Assembly: GCA_017434555.1 (NCBI GenBank)
Contig: JAFRFB010000016.1
Span: forward strand, 1 to 64,000
Direction: 5' to 3'
Length of the DNA: 64,000 nt
From: Methanobrevibacter sp.
Lineage (GTDB): Archaea; Methanobacteriota; Methanobacteria; Methanobacteriales; Methanobacteriaceae
Of this stretch, positions 35,451-44,817 are shown piece after piece. Positions within the stretch are counted from its first letter, which is position 1, and the number at the start of each line of letters is the position of its first letter. The translations under genes and the position numbers were made by a program. The notes beneath the pieces were generated by a model. That model did no database searches, was not told the origin of the DNA, and worked only from the letters and a program-made list of their open reading frames with translations.

Positions 35451-36670
35451 TCTAAAACCTCTTCAAGTAATTCATAAGCTTTTTTACCATCCTCTAAATC
35501 CACGAAAACAACTATAGCAGTTTGGGAAGAAGATATTTCAACGATATTAATATGATTTTTTCTTAATGGTTCTGTAATTTTTGAAATTATTCCTGGAGTC
35601 TCATCAGTAAAGTCCGGACTGACTACTGTAATCATTGCTGTATCGCCAGCCAATGACAATGAACTGAATACGTCATCTTCAATTACTAAAGTATGCAATA
35701 AGCGATAAGCACTTTCTGAATCTGATTTTTCAACAAATACAGTCATTGAATTTTGTCCTGCTGAAATACCGAATACATTAATGTTATTGCTAGCAAGACA
35801 TGCTGTGATTTTAGCCAAAAGACCTACTTTTTTAAGCATACCATCTCCGACTAAAGCTATAAGAGAAATAGGATTTTTATACATGGTTACAGATTTCATC
35901 ATGTCTCCTTCAAAAGGACCTGTAATACGTGTTCCTTTTACGGATAAATCACCATGATCGAAATTGATAATTTTTGCACTGATTAATGGATCTTTATATT
36001 TCAATGCATGAGGATGCAAGACCTGAGCTCCATGAGTAGCCAAATCCCACATTTCTTCAACACTTATTTCATCCAATAACTCAGCTTCTTCAATTTTATT
36101 CGGATCAGTTGACATTACACCTTCAACATCAGTTACAATAACAACTTCAGTTGCATCTAAACAATGCCCAATTAAAAATGCGGAAACATCACTTCCACCA
36201 CGACCGAGAGTTGTAATTTCTCCACTTGGACCTTTTCCTAAGAATCCACAAACAACAGGAATAATGCCCTGATTTAAAAGATTTTCGATTCCTTTAATCT
36301 TTTCATCAGTAGTGGCAAAATTTATTTTTGCTTCTAATGCATTAGAATCTGTCATGATAGGCCATAACTCATTATATGGATCAATAAATTGTGATTTTAC
36401 TCCTAAAGATTCAACAGTTGCAGAGAATAATCTAGCACTAGTTAATTCACCCATAGCCATAATTTCTGCCTTCTGATTATCAGTTAAACTACCACCAATT
36501 GCATCATTGGATAATCCAATAAGTTCATCAGTAGTTTTATTTACTGCAGAAACTACAACCACTATTTGTTTGCCTTTCATATACTCATTTACTACGGACT
36601 GTGCCGCTTTTCTAATTCTGGAGCCATCTCCAACCGATGTTCCTCCAAATTTTGCTACTATTAAATCCAT
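35447..36670 (-). CDS. lysC: Aspartate kinase
   Basis: First gene of the lysine operon: aspartokinase phosphorylates aspartate. The 407-residue protein has [15 protein letters not shown] (5-19), [20 protein letters not shown] (around 175-194) and a pair of C-terminal ACT domains ([41 protein letters not shown]) for feedback control by amino acids. A TATA-like ATTTATAAAAC lies upstream near 36700. I see no riboswitch in the leader. Confidence 0.96.
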   Translation of the reverse strand: MDLIVAKFGGTSVGDGSRIRKAAQSVVNEYMKGKQIVVVVSAVNKTTDELIGLSNDAIGGSLTDNQKAEIMAMGELTSARLFSATVESLGVKSQFIDPYNELWPIMTDSNALEAKINFATTDEKIKGIENLLNQGIIPVVCGFLGKGPSGEITTLGRGGSDVSAFLIGHCLDATEVVIVTDVEGVMSTDPNKIEEAELLDEISVEEMWDLATHGAQVLHPHALKYKDPLISAKIINFDHGDLSVKGTRITGPFEGDMMKSVTMYKNPISLIALVGDGMLKKVGLLAKITACLASNNINVFGISAGQNSMTVFVEKSDSESAYRLLHTLVIEDDVFSSLSLAGDTAMITVVSPDFTDETPGIISKITEPLRKNHINIVEISSSQTAIVVFVDLEDGKKAYELLEEVLE

Positions 36671-36849
36671 TAAAATTCACACCTATTTCTTAATTTTTAA
36701 TAGTTTTATAAATTTTTGATAAAACAAAAATATGATTTATATTTTTATAAATAGATATTAATAAACTTTTAACCTTATATTTAAAAAGAAATGAAAATTT
36801 GAAAATTATATAAAAAAATAGTAAAAAAAAGAATAGTATGTTATAAAAC

Positions 36850-37047
36850 TTATTCTTGAGTTTGTTCTAATCTAACAAGTCTTGTAACATATCCAGCGAT
36901 TTTATTTCTTAAATGTTTAGTACTTACAGTTGAGTACTCAGAAACTAATTTTTTGTTTTCTTCAAAATCAGTAGTGAAAACACCTTTGTGAGTGTCTATA
37001 AGTTCTCTTGCTAAACGTTTAACAAATGAAGTTCTAATATTACCCAT
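36850..37047 (-). CDS. rps17e: 30S ribosomal protein S17e
   Basis: A small archaeal/eukaryotic ribosomal protein, about 65 residues: [19 protein letters not shown] near the start and [21 protein letters not shown] in the middle. The ATG at 37047 is chosen because GGAGG lies seven bases upstream. An earlier ATG is too close to it. The start lies inside the end of the chorismate mutase gene, so the two are coupled. Confidence 0.95.
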   Translation of the reverse strand: MGNIRTSFVKRLARELIDTHKGVFTTDFEENKKLVSEYSTVSTKHLRNKIAGYVTRLVRLEQTQE

Positions 37048-37375
37048 CAACATTCCTCCTCAATAGTTCTTTCTGCTCATTTTTACTTAATATAGTTAGC
37101 ATATTAACGATTTGATCTATTATTTCAATATCAATACCGTTTTCTTCAGACAACTTTTCAACTTTTGCATAAATTGCATCTTCCCTAGTTTTGTCATAAA
37201 TTGGCATGCCCAAATAATCTTTTGCAAGTGCAATATCTTTTGCAATTGAAGTTCTCTGGCAAATTAAATCAAATAAATCATTATCAATCTCATCAATGCG
37301 ATTTCTGGACTCTTTTAAAAGATTTTCAGCTTCTTCTTTATTATTCAAAGATTTAATCTCATTTTCATTTCTCAA
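37040..37375 (-). CDS. Chorismate mutase (AroQ type)
   Basis: A 111-residue helical chorismate mutase, catalysing chorismate to prephenate for Phe and Tyr. The AroQ pattern [28 protein letters not shown] (residues 24-51) and [21 protein letters not shown] (near 59-79) with the active Arg and Lys residues is clear. A C-terminal helix ends LLRRNVDG. It overlaps rps17e by eight bases. No prephenate dehydratase is fused. Confidence 0.92.
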   Translation of the reverse strand: MRNENEIKSLNNKEEAENLLKESRNRIDEIDNDLFDLICQRTSIAKDIALAKDYLGMPIYDKTREDAIYAKVEKLSEENGIDIEIIDQIVNMLTILSKNEQKELLRRNVDG

Positions 37376-37585
37376 AAAATCACCTAAATTTGATAATAAT
37401 GATAATAATATAATTTATAATAATCATAGTATATAAACTATGCCATAAATCAATGAAATCCCTCCGATTCCAGATTTTTTATGCTTTTTTCATGGGGAAA
37501 TATTGTTCATTTTTAAAAATAATAACCTGTTAAAAAATTACCTTTTCATATAAATATTAATATTATCAAGTAAAATTCCAATATG

Positions 37586-37601
37586 AAAGCAATATTGCTT
37601 T
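37586..37601. promoter_or_regulatory. Perfect 16-bp palindrome upstream of the nuclease-like gene
   Basis: AAAGCAATATTGCTTT reads the same on both strands and lies about 16 bases before a TATA-like TATTTATACTA (near 37618-37628). A regulatory protein site or a hairpin, role unknown. Confidence 0.45.
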
Positions 37602-37656
37602 AATAGAACATAATAAGTATTTATACTACCTTAAACAATATATTACTATCGAAATA

Positions 37657-38562
37657 ATGGTTGTGATAATCGTGTATCAAATAAAAAATCATATGGATTT
37701 GTGTATGAAATATGCTTTTTTGAACCTGGGAAAATACGTTCATGATTTTTTTGAACTGCCTGGAAATTATAATTTTAATGCTGGAACCGAAGTTATAACA
37801 TGTGAAAAAAGAAATCTTAGAATGGACGTAGCCTATTTTTCAGACAAAAATTTAATAAATAATATTGAAAATCAAAGTAAACCTGTTGATTTTGAAAAAT
37901 TAAGTGCAATTGCAGAGTATGCAAAATTTATTTTGATATATAACAATGCATTGGTCAATACAATTGTAATAACAAAAGTTGATCCCAAATATTGTCTAAA
38001 GGAAATCAGCCTAACAAGAAGCTTAATATTAAGGCCATATTACATTTACATGAGTCCAGAAGAAATTCTAAAACTATTAAATATGATAAAAGACAAAATA
38101 GATAACAATGAAAAATTAACCTATCGCGATACAATAGCATTGGCGCTAATACCAACACTAGCACAGGACCATATTGCCGAAAAAGTCACCGAAGAAGTCT
38201 GCCACCTAATAGAAAAATATCAATTTAATGATAATAATCTAAGAAGCAATATCTGTTTCATCATTGACGTGATGATTGATAGGAATATTCGAGACAAAAA
38301 TAAACAAAAAGAAGTAAGGAAGGAGTTGAACATGGAAGAAACCAGAACAATAATAAGAAAACTTATAGAAGAAGAAAACAAAGATGCCTTAAAAGAAAAA
38401 GATAGAATAATAGAAGAAAAAAACAAAGAACTAGAAGAAAAGGACAGAAAACTAGAAGAAAAGGACAGAAAACTAGAAAACATCAACAGTATAATAAATA
38501 ATAAAAATATTGATGAAAAAGCTAAAGTAAATGTTTTATCATCATTAATAATAGCAAAATAA
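37657..38562 (+). CDS. Rpn/PD-(D/E)XK nuclease-like protein with a C-terminal coiled coil
   Basis: A 301-residue protein resembling Rpn-type transposase-derived nucleases. RMDVAYF (residues 55-61) and NIENQSKPVDFEKLSAIAEYAKF give a D...E-x-Q active site like that of Rpn proteins, where Q often replaces K. A helical middle follows, then a coiled coil with heptads such as EEKDRKLEEKDRKLEN near 250-280. 21-bp DNA repeats underlie it. The start is unsure: no ribosome binding site precedes 37657, but the TATA spacing suits a leaderless message. Such proteins are often numerous in Methanobrevibacter. Single gene, low-GC, flanked by non-coding DNA. Confidence 0.7.
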   Translation: MVVIIVYQIKNHMDLCMKYAFLNLGKYVHDFFELPGNYNFNAGTEVITCEKRNLRMDVAYFSDKNLINNIENQSKPVDFEKLSAIAEYAKFILIYNNALVNTIVITKVDPKYCLKEISLTRSLILRPYYIYMSPEEILKLLNMIKDKIDNNEKLTYRDTIALALIPTLAQDHIAEKVTEEVCHLIEKYQFNDNNLRSNICFIIDVMIDRNIRDKNKQKEVRKELNMEETRTIIRKLIEEENKDALKEKDRIIEEKNKELEEKDRKLEEKDRKLENINSIINNKNIDEKAKVNVLSSLIIAK

Positions 38563-38641
38563 TCCAAACTCCCACATTATTAACTATCACCATAATTTAA
38601 CACAAAAAATATCTCAAAGGAAAATAAAAAGATAATAAAGT

Positions 38642-39508
38642 CTAAAAAAAGCTACAGCCTTCATTATCCACATTAGTTTCAATGACTCTTCCTTCCAAAT
38701 TACTCCAGGCATCCTTAACATCATCTATTGTATTATCCTCACAGACGGCCACAAATGATGAACCTGTTCCGGAAAGACCTGATGCAATAGCACCAGATTG
38801 TAAAGCATCAATTGCAATAGCTGAATCAAAGCCTAAAGTAGATGCATAAATCAAACCATTCAAATTAAGAGCCTTGAAATATTCTTTATTTTTAGCAAAA
38901 TCAAATGCAGTTTCCACAAGCGGCGCCAATACGCGCATACGGTTAACATCACTATCTCCAGACTTTGCAATAAAATTGGGCATGTAAACCAATATCTTAT
39001 AATCATCCATCTTTTCTTTTATTATGAATTCACGGTTTTTATTGTCAGTTACTACAACACCACCAAAATAAGATGCAGTGGCATCATCAAATGAACCCGT
39101 AATCGTAACGCCCGCTTCAATAGATGCATCAATAGCTAAATTAATGATTTCCAAATCAGTTAATGGAGTCAAATTAAATTCTTCACTGATTATTTTAGAA
39201 GAAATTGCAACAATTGCATTTGATGAAGCGCTACTGCTTGAAAGGCCTGATGCCATAGGCAATGTTGATTCGGTTTTTATTTCCAAACCGAAATCATCTT
39301 CATTCATTTCATATTTATCAAAAACCTTTCTAACACATAAATCCATTAAATCCGTACTTGCACCAACATCATTGAAGCATTTTATTCCGGAATCTATTGA
39401 TTTAACCTGACATTTAATATTAAGACCAATTCCAAAAGCAGACCCGAAACCTGTTGCTATTGCATTAATTATTGTTGCAGAACCTGGACATCTAACATTT
39501 TCAATCAT
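38642..39508 (-). CDS. aroK: Archaeal shikimate kinase (GHMP type)
   Basis: Archaea replace bacterial AroK with this GHMP-family shikimate kinase. The 288-residue protein begins with CPGSATIINAIATGFGSAFGI, its most diagnostic segment, and has the ATP loop LPMASGLSSSSASSNA (near 83-98) and a GLSGTGSSFVAV segment (near 250). It phosphorylates shikimate on the path to chorismate. Its ATG shares the last base of the glycosyltransferase stop. Confidence 0.92.
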   Translation of the reverse strand: MIENVRCPGSATIINAIATGFGSAFGIGLNIKCQVKSIDSGIKCFNDVGASTDLMDLCVRKVFDKYEMNEDDFGLEIKTESTLPMASGLSSSSASSNAIVAISSKIISEEFNLTPLTDLEIINLAIDASIEAGVTITGSFDDATASYFGGVVVTDNKNREFIIKEKMDDYKILVYMPNFIAKSGDSDVNRMRVLAPLVETAFDFAKNKEYFKALNLNGLIYASTLGFDSAIAIDALQSGAIASGLSGTGSSFVAVCEDNTIDDVKDAWSNLEGRVIETNVDNEGCSFF

Positions 39509-40578
39509 TATTTCATCTCATCATAAGGAATTTCAACTTTACTAAAATCAACAGCCCTTTTCCTGGCATTTGAAGCTAAATTTTGTCTGAATTCATCATC
39601 ACCAATTACTTTATCAATTGCAGCAGCAAGAGTTGATGAATCATTAGGATTTATCAACAATCCAACATCATCAGTGATGATTTCAGATATGCCTCCGACA
39701 TTACTTCCAATTACCGGTTTTTCACATGCCAAGGCTTCAATTAACACCAAACCGAAACTTTCAGAAAATGAAGGTAAAACCAGAACGTCACAGCCGGGAA
39801 TTATGTTTTCCACATCATCTCGAGATCCCAAAAACCTTACATCGGAAATATTTTCATTTTCAACCTTATTTTCCAATTCCTTTTTAAGTGGACCGTCACC
39901 GACAATAACCAATTCATAATCTTGTGAAGACTCTTTTTTAGCTTCTAAAATTAAATTAACATTTTTACGCTTAATAATATTACCTACAAATAACACTATA
40001 GGTTTTCCATTACTTTCAAGTACATTTTTATTATCTGGAGAAAATTTATCTATGTCAACGGAATTCCAGTATAGTCTTGTTTTGGATTCAATTCCATTAA
40101 CTCCTGTGGCCAATATTTCTTTTTTTAATGCATTGCTTACTGCAAAAACAACATCTGCCTTTTTCAATACTTTTTTAATGAATGGCCTCATAAATGACTG
40201 TTTTTTATACATTTCAAACATGTCAGATCCATGTGCGGTTACATAGGTTTTAATTTTATGTTTGGATCCGATTTCACAGGCTGCCGCACCAGCAGGGAAT
40301 AAGTAATGGCCATGAATAATATCGATATCAACTTCTTTTAATAAATTATTTAAAGCCTTTTTAGCATTTATCTTGAACATCAACCCTCTGATTCCAGGAA
40401 TATTTAATCCACTTGTACCTATAACATGAATTCCGTCAATATCCTTTAAGTTTGAATGAGGGTAAGTTATAACATAAACTTCATGTCCCTGCTTTATAAG
40501 CTCTTTTGATAATGTGTGAATATGAACACCAACACCACCAACATGGGGCGGAAATTGGCCAACCATTGCTATTTTCAT
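39508..40578 (-). CDS. Glycosyltransferase family 4
   Basis: A 356-residue GT-B glycosyltransferase with an N-terminal PPHVGGVGVHIHTLSKELIKQGHEV segment (Rossmann fold for the acceptor) and the C-terminal donor-binding motif SFSESFGLVLIEALACEKPVIGSN (E-x7-E pattern, near 260-285). No signal or membrane helix. It probably makes a polysaccharide or glycolipid. The acceptor cannot be read from sequence. It overlaps cbiD by four bases, an odd operon mate. Confidence 0.9.
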   Translation of the reverse strand: MKIAMVGQFPPHVGGVGVHIHTLSKELIKQGHEVYVITYPHSNLKDIDGIHVIGTSGLNIPGIRGLMFKINAKKALNNLLKEVDIDIIHGHYLFPAGAAACEIGSKHKIKTYVTAHGSDMFEMYKKQSFMRPFIKKVLKKADVVFAVSNALKKEILATGVNGIESKTRLYWNSVDIDKFSPDNKNVLESNGKPIVLFVGNIIKRKNVNLILEAKKESSQDYELVIVGDGPLKKELENKVENENISDVRFLGSRDDVENIIPGCDVLVLPSFSESFGLVLIEALACEKPVIGSNVGGISEIITDDVGLLINPNDSSTLAAAIDKVIGDDEFRQNLASNARKRAVDFSKVEIPYDEMK

Positions 40579-41651
40579 AAAAATCTTTCCATATTATCGT
40601 TCAAATAATTTCCTTCCATATCTACTAGAATAACATCCAAATCCAATTCAAAACGCTGCATACAACGTTGTTTAATTGCTGTTGCAATACTATTGACTAC
40701 TTCTCTTTGAAGGTTAATTTCGTTTAATATGTCCATCATGTCATCAGTCGTTGCCGAATCATATAATTTCAGCAATGTCTCTTTTTCAGCTCCGCAGATA
40801 CCTGCGTGAGTAATCATTATTTCGCGTCTGCCGTCAGCAACCGCATGTTTTGTGTTAAATATTCCTCCGGCAACCTTTATTAATTTACCAATGTGTCCAA
40901 AGAATGTGAACTTGTCAATTCCACGTTTTTTTGCTTCTTCAAACATAAACCCCACATAGTTACCTGTCTGAATGATTTGTTCTTTAGTAACGTCCAGTCG
41001 TTTCAGTGCCAGTTTTTCACCGATATTTCCCGGAACAAAAACCAAATCGTCCAGGTTAGATGCTATTGCAACATCAATTTGAGTAACAATGGAATTTTTA
41101 TAGGCTTCACTAGACATTGACCTTGCAATTCCAGTTGTTCCCAAAACGGAAATTCCATCAATAATTCCCAATTTAGGATTCATTGTCTTTTTAGCAATTT
41201 CACGACCCTTCGGAATAGAAATAGTGACTTTGGCAGATTTGCCATTAGGCACCTTATCTTCCAGATTCTTTTTAATCATTTTGCGAGGAACAGGATTGAT
41301 TGCATAATCGCCGACAGGAATCTGAAGACCAGGCTTAGTTATTATGCCAACGCCTTCACCACCAGTGATAATAACTTTTTCACCATCAAAATCAATTAAT
41401 TCAACATGAGCAACAATAGCCAGATTAACTGTAACATCAGGATCGTTATAGGGATTTTTATGAGCCACTGCACAGGCTGAATTATCGGATAATTTGTGAC
41501 ATTCATCAATCAGAATGTCTAAAGACTTTTTGGGAGTTTCGACATTAACACAAACAATATCCGGTGAATCAAGAATAGCATCAATAGCTGCAAGAGAACA
41601 AGCGGTAGCTACAGTGCCGGTTGTAACACCAGAATAACCTTCACTAGTCAT
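40575..41651 (-). CDS. cbiD: Cobalt-precorrin-5B C1-methyltransferase
   Basis: CbiD methylates C1 of the corrin ring in anaerobic cobalamin synthesis. The 358-residue protein has VTTGTVATACSLAAIDAIL at the start (ATG at 41651), VGIITKPGLQIPVGDYAINPVPRKMI near 110-135, GTTGIARSMSSEAYK and a FFGHIGKLIKVAGGIFNTKHAVADGR segment. No other cbi synthesis genes are adjacent. First gene of the cbiD-glycosyltransferase-aroK run. Confidence 0.95.
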   Translation of the reverse strand: MTSEGYSGVTTGTVATACSLAAIDAILDSPDIVCVNVETPKKSLDILIDECHKLSDNSACAVAHKNPYNDPDVTVNLAIVAHVELIDFDGEKVIITGGEGVGIITKPGLQIPVGDYAINPVPRKMIKKNLEDKVPNGKSAKVTISIPKGREIAKKTMNPKLGIIDGISVLGTTGIARSMSSEAYKNSIVTQIDVAIASNLDDLVFVPGNIGEKLALKRLDVTKEQIIQTGNYVGFMFEEAKKRGIDKFTFFGHIGKLIKVAGGIFNTKHAVADGRREIMITHAGICGAEKETLLKLYDSATTDDMMDILNEINLQREVVNSIATAIKQRCMQRFELDLDVILVDMEGNYLNDNMERFL

Positions 41652-41678
41652 TTTTACAAAAATAAAAAAAGAGAGAAT

Positions 41679-41939
41679 CTATAATAAAGATTCGAGTTTT
41701 TCAATTAAGTCACTGTCACTAGGTGCACCAATAAATTCTACATTACCATCAATTACAACAGTAGGTACAGCCATAATTTGGTATTCTCTGGCCCTATCAA
41801 TATTTGCAGGATCATTTGCATTTACAATTTCAACATCAATTTGATCGCCTAATTTGGCTTTAGCACTTTCAGCAGCACTAACTGCGGCTGGACAGTGTGG
41901 ACATGAGTCAGTTTTGAATACTTCAACTTTAATTACCAT
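41679..41939 (-). CDS. Thioredoxin/glutaredoxin-like protein
   Basis: An 86-residue redox protein with FKTDSCPHCPAAVSA, active site C13-P-H-C16, and a cis-proline AVPTVVIDG (near 58-66). It resembles small methanogen thioredoxins that reduce disulfides in methanogenesis enzymes. It stands 27 bases upstream of cbiD and may or may not be cotranscribed. TATA-like sequence lies upstream of 41939. Confidence 0.9.
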   Translation of the reverse strand: MVIKVEVFKTDSCPHCPAAVSAAESAKAKLGDQIDVEIVNANDPANIDRAREYQIMAVPTVVIDGNVEFIGAPSDSDLIEKLESLL

Positions 41940-42067
41940 ATTATCAAAACACCTATAAATTTTTTATTTTGTAACTATTTTATAAATTATAGTATTTAAA
42001 ATATTTGTTGTCAAATGCTCTCTCATAATATATTAATATATAGAAAAACAATATTTAATTGATTAAA

Positions 42068-44140
42068 ATGGAAAATTTACCTGAAGATATTAAAAAAATA
42101 ATTAACAGTGCCTACCCCTATATTGAAGATTTTAATCCAGCACAAAAAGCAGTTATTGAATCCGGATATTTGGATGATAAATCCAATTACATTATTTGTA
42201 TTCCAACAGCAAGTGGAAAAACTGTTTTAGGAGTATTGCCTGCACTTAAAACCATATTAAACAAAGGAAAAGCAGTTTATGCTGCACCCCTTTTATCAAT
42301 TCAAAATGAAAAGGTACAGGAGTTTAAAGCCTTTGAAGAACATGGAATCAGCGTTGGCAAACATCCGTCAAGTGCAGATTTATCAGTGATGGTTTTTGAA
42401 TCATTTGATGCATTGACTCGTTTTTCATGGGATACACTTCGAGATGTTGACACATTAATCATCGATGAGTTTCATATGATTGGAGAATATACTAGGGGAC
42501 CGACACTAGAAGCAGCCATTACCCGAGCCAAAATAATCAACCCTTCAATGAGAATAATTGCATTATCAGCCACACTTCGAAATATTGAAGAGATTGAAGG
42601 CTGGCTTGAAGGAAAATGCGTTGAACACGACTACAGACCGGTACCGCTAAACAAAGAAGTTTTGGATGGTGAGATGTTTAACACGAAAAATAAAAATGAC
42701 GTAATCGTTAAAATCGTTGAAAAGGCAATGCAAGACAATTCACAAGCACTGTCCTTTGTATCAACTAGACGATTTACTGAAAGTCTTGCCACATACGTTG
42801 CTAAAAAGATTAATAAAAAACTCTCCAAAAGCCAAAAACAAAACTTTAACGAAGTTGCAAACAAATTGCTTGAAGTTCCTAAAAATAAAGGATCACTTCC
42901 AACTACGACCTGTGTAAAATTAGCCGACGCTGCAGAAAAGGGAGTGGCATTCCACCATGCAGGACTTTTCAATGAACAGAAAGAAATAATTGAAGATGAA
43001 TTTAGGAAAGGAAACATATTAATGATTAGTGCAACGCCAAGTTTAATGTATGGTGTTAATTTACCTTCAAAATCCGTTGCAATAAGGGATACAACACGCT
43101 GGACAAGCAATGGCCCTCAGCCAATACCTGTTTTTGACTATGAACAGATGTCCGGTCGTGCCGGAAGACCACAATACGATGATGTAGGTTACTCTTACCT
43201 TATTGCCAAAACGGCTGATGAAGCAATTAATCTGGAAGATTACTACATCAACGGAGAGATTGAACTTACGAATTCCAAACTGATAGATAATAAAGATGCG
43301 GTCTATAAACAGATTATAGCTCAAATCGCATCAACATTATCCAAAGATTTGGATGAATTGGTTGATTTCTTTGAAAAGACATTATACGGATATCAGATGA
43401 GCAATAATCCGTCAATGTCACTTTTTGCATCCGACAGCCTAAAATGGGAACTTGAAAACGGACTGCAATTCTTACTTCAAAATGGAATAATAAGGGCAAC
43501 TCCAGAAGGTCTTAAGACAACAAAATTCGGTAATTTAATAGCTAAATCAAATTACACTGTAGAGACTGCTGTTAAAATCAAAGAATACATAAGTACAATG
43601 GATACATTCAATATTCCTGAATTTATTTATGCACTTGCCGAAACACCCGATTTGCCATTAATCACATTTAAAGGCAAGAAAAATAAGGATCCTGTTCGTG
43701 AAAAAATGTCTGAAATGGGCCTTTTTGCTGTTGATATTGGAAATCCCGAAGCAACAGCTGTGTCACTGATTGAATGGATTAATGAAAGAAACGAATTTGA
43801 AATAGAAAATAAATACAGCGTTTATTCAGCATCAACCAGAAGAACCGCTTATGAAGCATCCAGACTCATAAGATTTGCCAAAAACACCGCAGAAGTATTA
43901 GGGGATTATTCAAACCTTAAAGATTATGATTATTTATCTGCAAGACTTTATTATGGCGTGAAAGAAGACATTATTCCTCTTGTAGTTGGTGTAAAACGTC
44001 TTGGAAGAAAAAGAGCAAGAAATGTCGTAGACATATTTGGTCTAGATTTAAAATCAGTCAGCGAAAAGGAATTACAAAAAATAGATGGTATCGGTGAAAC
44101 GTTATCTAAAAAAATAAAACAATTTGCAGATAGTTATTGA
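42068..44140 (+). CDS. hel308: Hel308-type ATP-dependent DNA helicase
   Basis: A Ski2-like 3'-5' helicase for restart of stalled replication forks. From the ATG at 42068 it is 690 residues. Motif I PTASGKT (46-52), motif II DEFH (133-136), motif III LSATLRN (near 165) and motif VI QMSGRAGRP (around 362-370) are present, with a winged helix, a ratchet domain and a C-terminal helix-hairpin-helix GLDLKSVSEKELQKIDGIGE. I prefer this ATG to a TTG nine bases earlier: the TATA box (TTAATATATAG, near 42033-42043) is so close that the message is nearly leaderless. Confidence 0.93.
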   Translation: MENLPEDIKKIINSAYPYIEDFNPAQKAVIESGYLDDKSNYIICIPTASGKTVLGVLPALKTILNKGKAVYAAPLLSIQNEKVQEFKAFEEHGISVGKHPSSADLSVMVFESFDALTRFSWDTLRDVDTLIIDEFHMIGEYTRGPTLEAAITRAKIINPSMRIIALSATLRNIEEIEGWLEGKCVEHDYRPVPLNKEVLDGEMFNTKNKNDVIVKIVEKAMQDNSQALSFVSTRRFTESLATYVAKKINKKLSKSQKQNFNEVANKLLEVPKNKGSLPTTTCVKLADAAEKGVAFHHAGLFNEQKEIIEDEFRKGNILMISATPSLMYGVNLPSKSVAIRDTTRWTSNGPQPIPVFDYEQMSGRAGRPQYDDVGYSYLIAKTADEAINLEDYYINGEIELTNSKLIDNKDAVYKQIIAQIASTLSKDLDELVDFFEKTLYGYQMSNNPSMSLFASDSLKWELENGLQFLLQNGIIRATPEGLKTTKFGNLIAKSNYTVETAVKIKEYISTMDTFNIPEFIYALAETPDLPLITFKGKKNKDPVREKMSEMGLFAVDIGNPEATAVSLIEWINERNEFEIENKYSVYSASTRRTAYEASRLIRFAKNTAEVLGDYSNLKDYDYLSARLYYGVKEDIIPLVVGVKRLGRKRARNVVDIFGLDLKSVSEKELQKIDGIGETLSKKIKQFADSY

Positions 44141-44148
44141 AGGGAGGA

Positions 44149-44445
44149 CTATCCTCCACCTTCAGCAACACTGGAATCCATTTCCATGTTTTCCATTTCT
44201 GCAACTTTTTCCTTGAGTTCTTCGACATCAAATTCACGACCAGTCGGTGTGAATTTAACTTTGATATCTTTTTCATCAAGTACTTCAACTAATTTTGATT
44301 TGTACCATAAATTAGTTTTATCGAGTAAAACCCAATCAATTTCATCTTCAGTTTTGATATCAAGAACTTTACCTATCGTTCCTGTATCAACATAACGAAC
44401 ATAATCGTCAACTGAAATTTCTTTATCACGAGCATCAGATGCCAT
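44149..44445 (-). CDS. DUF2098 protein
   Basis: A 98-residue methanogen protein. VDDYVRYVDTGTIGKVLDIKTEDEIDWVLLDKTNLWYKSKLVEVLDE is a family-typical SH3-like strand set. An acidic C-terminus follows (KEKVAEMENMEMDSSVAEGGG). Function unknown. Eight bases separate its stop from hel308's. It is 18 bases downstream of the PRC-barrel gene, so they may be cotranscribed. Confidence 0.85.
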   Translation of the reverse strand: MASDARDKEISVDDYVRYVDTGTIGKVLDIKTEDEIDWVLLDKTNLWYKSKLVEVLDEKDIKVKFTPTGREFDVEELKEKVAEMENMEMDSSVAEGGG

Positions 44446-44463
44446 GATATAACCTCTTAAAAT

Positions 44464-44730
44464 TTATTCTTCGTCTTCTACTTCAATAGTAACTTCTTCA
44501 GCTTTTTCTTCAGCTTCAATTTCTTCACTTAAAAGAACGTAGTCACCAATGGTTTGGATTTTTTCAAATTCAACTTCAATAAAATCATTGGAAAAAATAC
44601 CTTTATTTAATGAAATAACGAGATTAGTTATAGCACCAGTTTCGGTGTCAAAGTCTACATCTTCAATTTTACCAACAGATTTTACGTTTTTATCTAATAC
44701 TGTAATACCAAAAAGTTCTTTTGCACGCAT
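44464..44730 (-). CDS. PRC-barrel domain protein (second in the window)
   Basis: An 88-residue PRC-barrel protein: MRAKELFGITVLDKNVKSVG then IEDVDFDTETGAITNLVISLNKGIFS and IGDYVLLSEEI, with an acidic tail (EAEEKAEEVTIEVEDEE). It resembles the 75-residue protein at 28006-28233 in the first 60 residues but has its own tail. It is divergent from elp3 across 87 bases, which hold both promoters. Confidence 0.9.
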   Translation of the reverse strand: MRAKELFGITVLDKNVKSVGKIEDVDFDTETGAITNLVISLNKGIFSNDFIEVEFEKIQTIGDYVLLSEEIEAEEKAEEVTIEVEDEE

Positions 44731-44817
44731 TATATCGCCTCATAAAATTATTTTATTATATTATTAAAACATACCAATATATAAAATTAACTATATATAA
44801 TATAAAAGGTGAAATTA

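Noticed and set aside
36671-36849. Lysine riboswitch before lysC
   Set aside because: The leader lacks the conserved stems and is AT-rich without clear pairing.
37657-38562. Insertion sequence
   Set aside because: The Rpn-like protein has no flanking inverted repeats or target duplication, so I call it a gene of mobile-type ancestry only.
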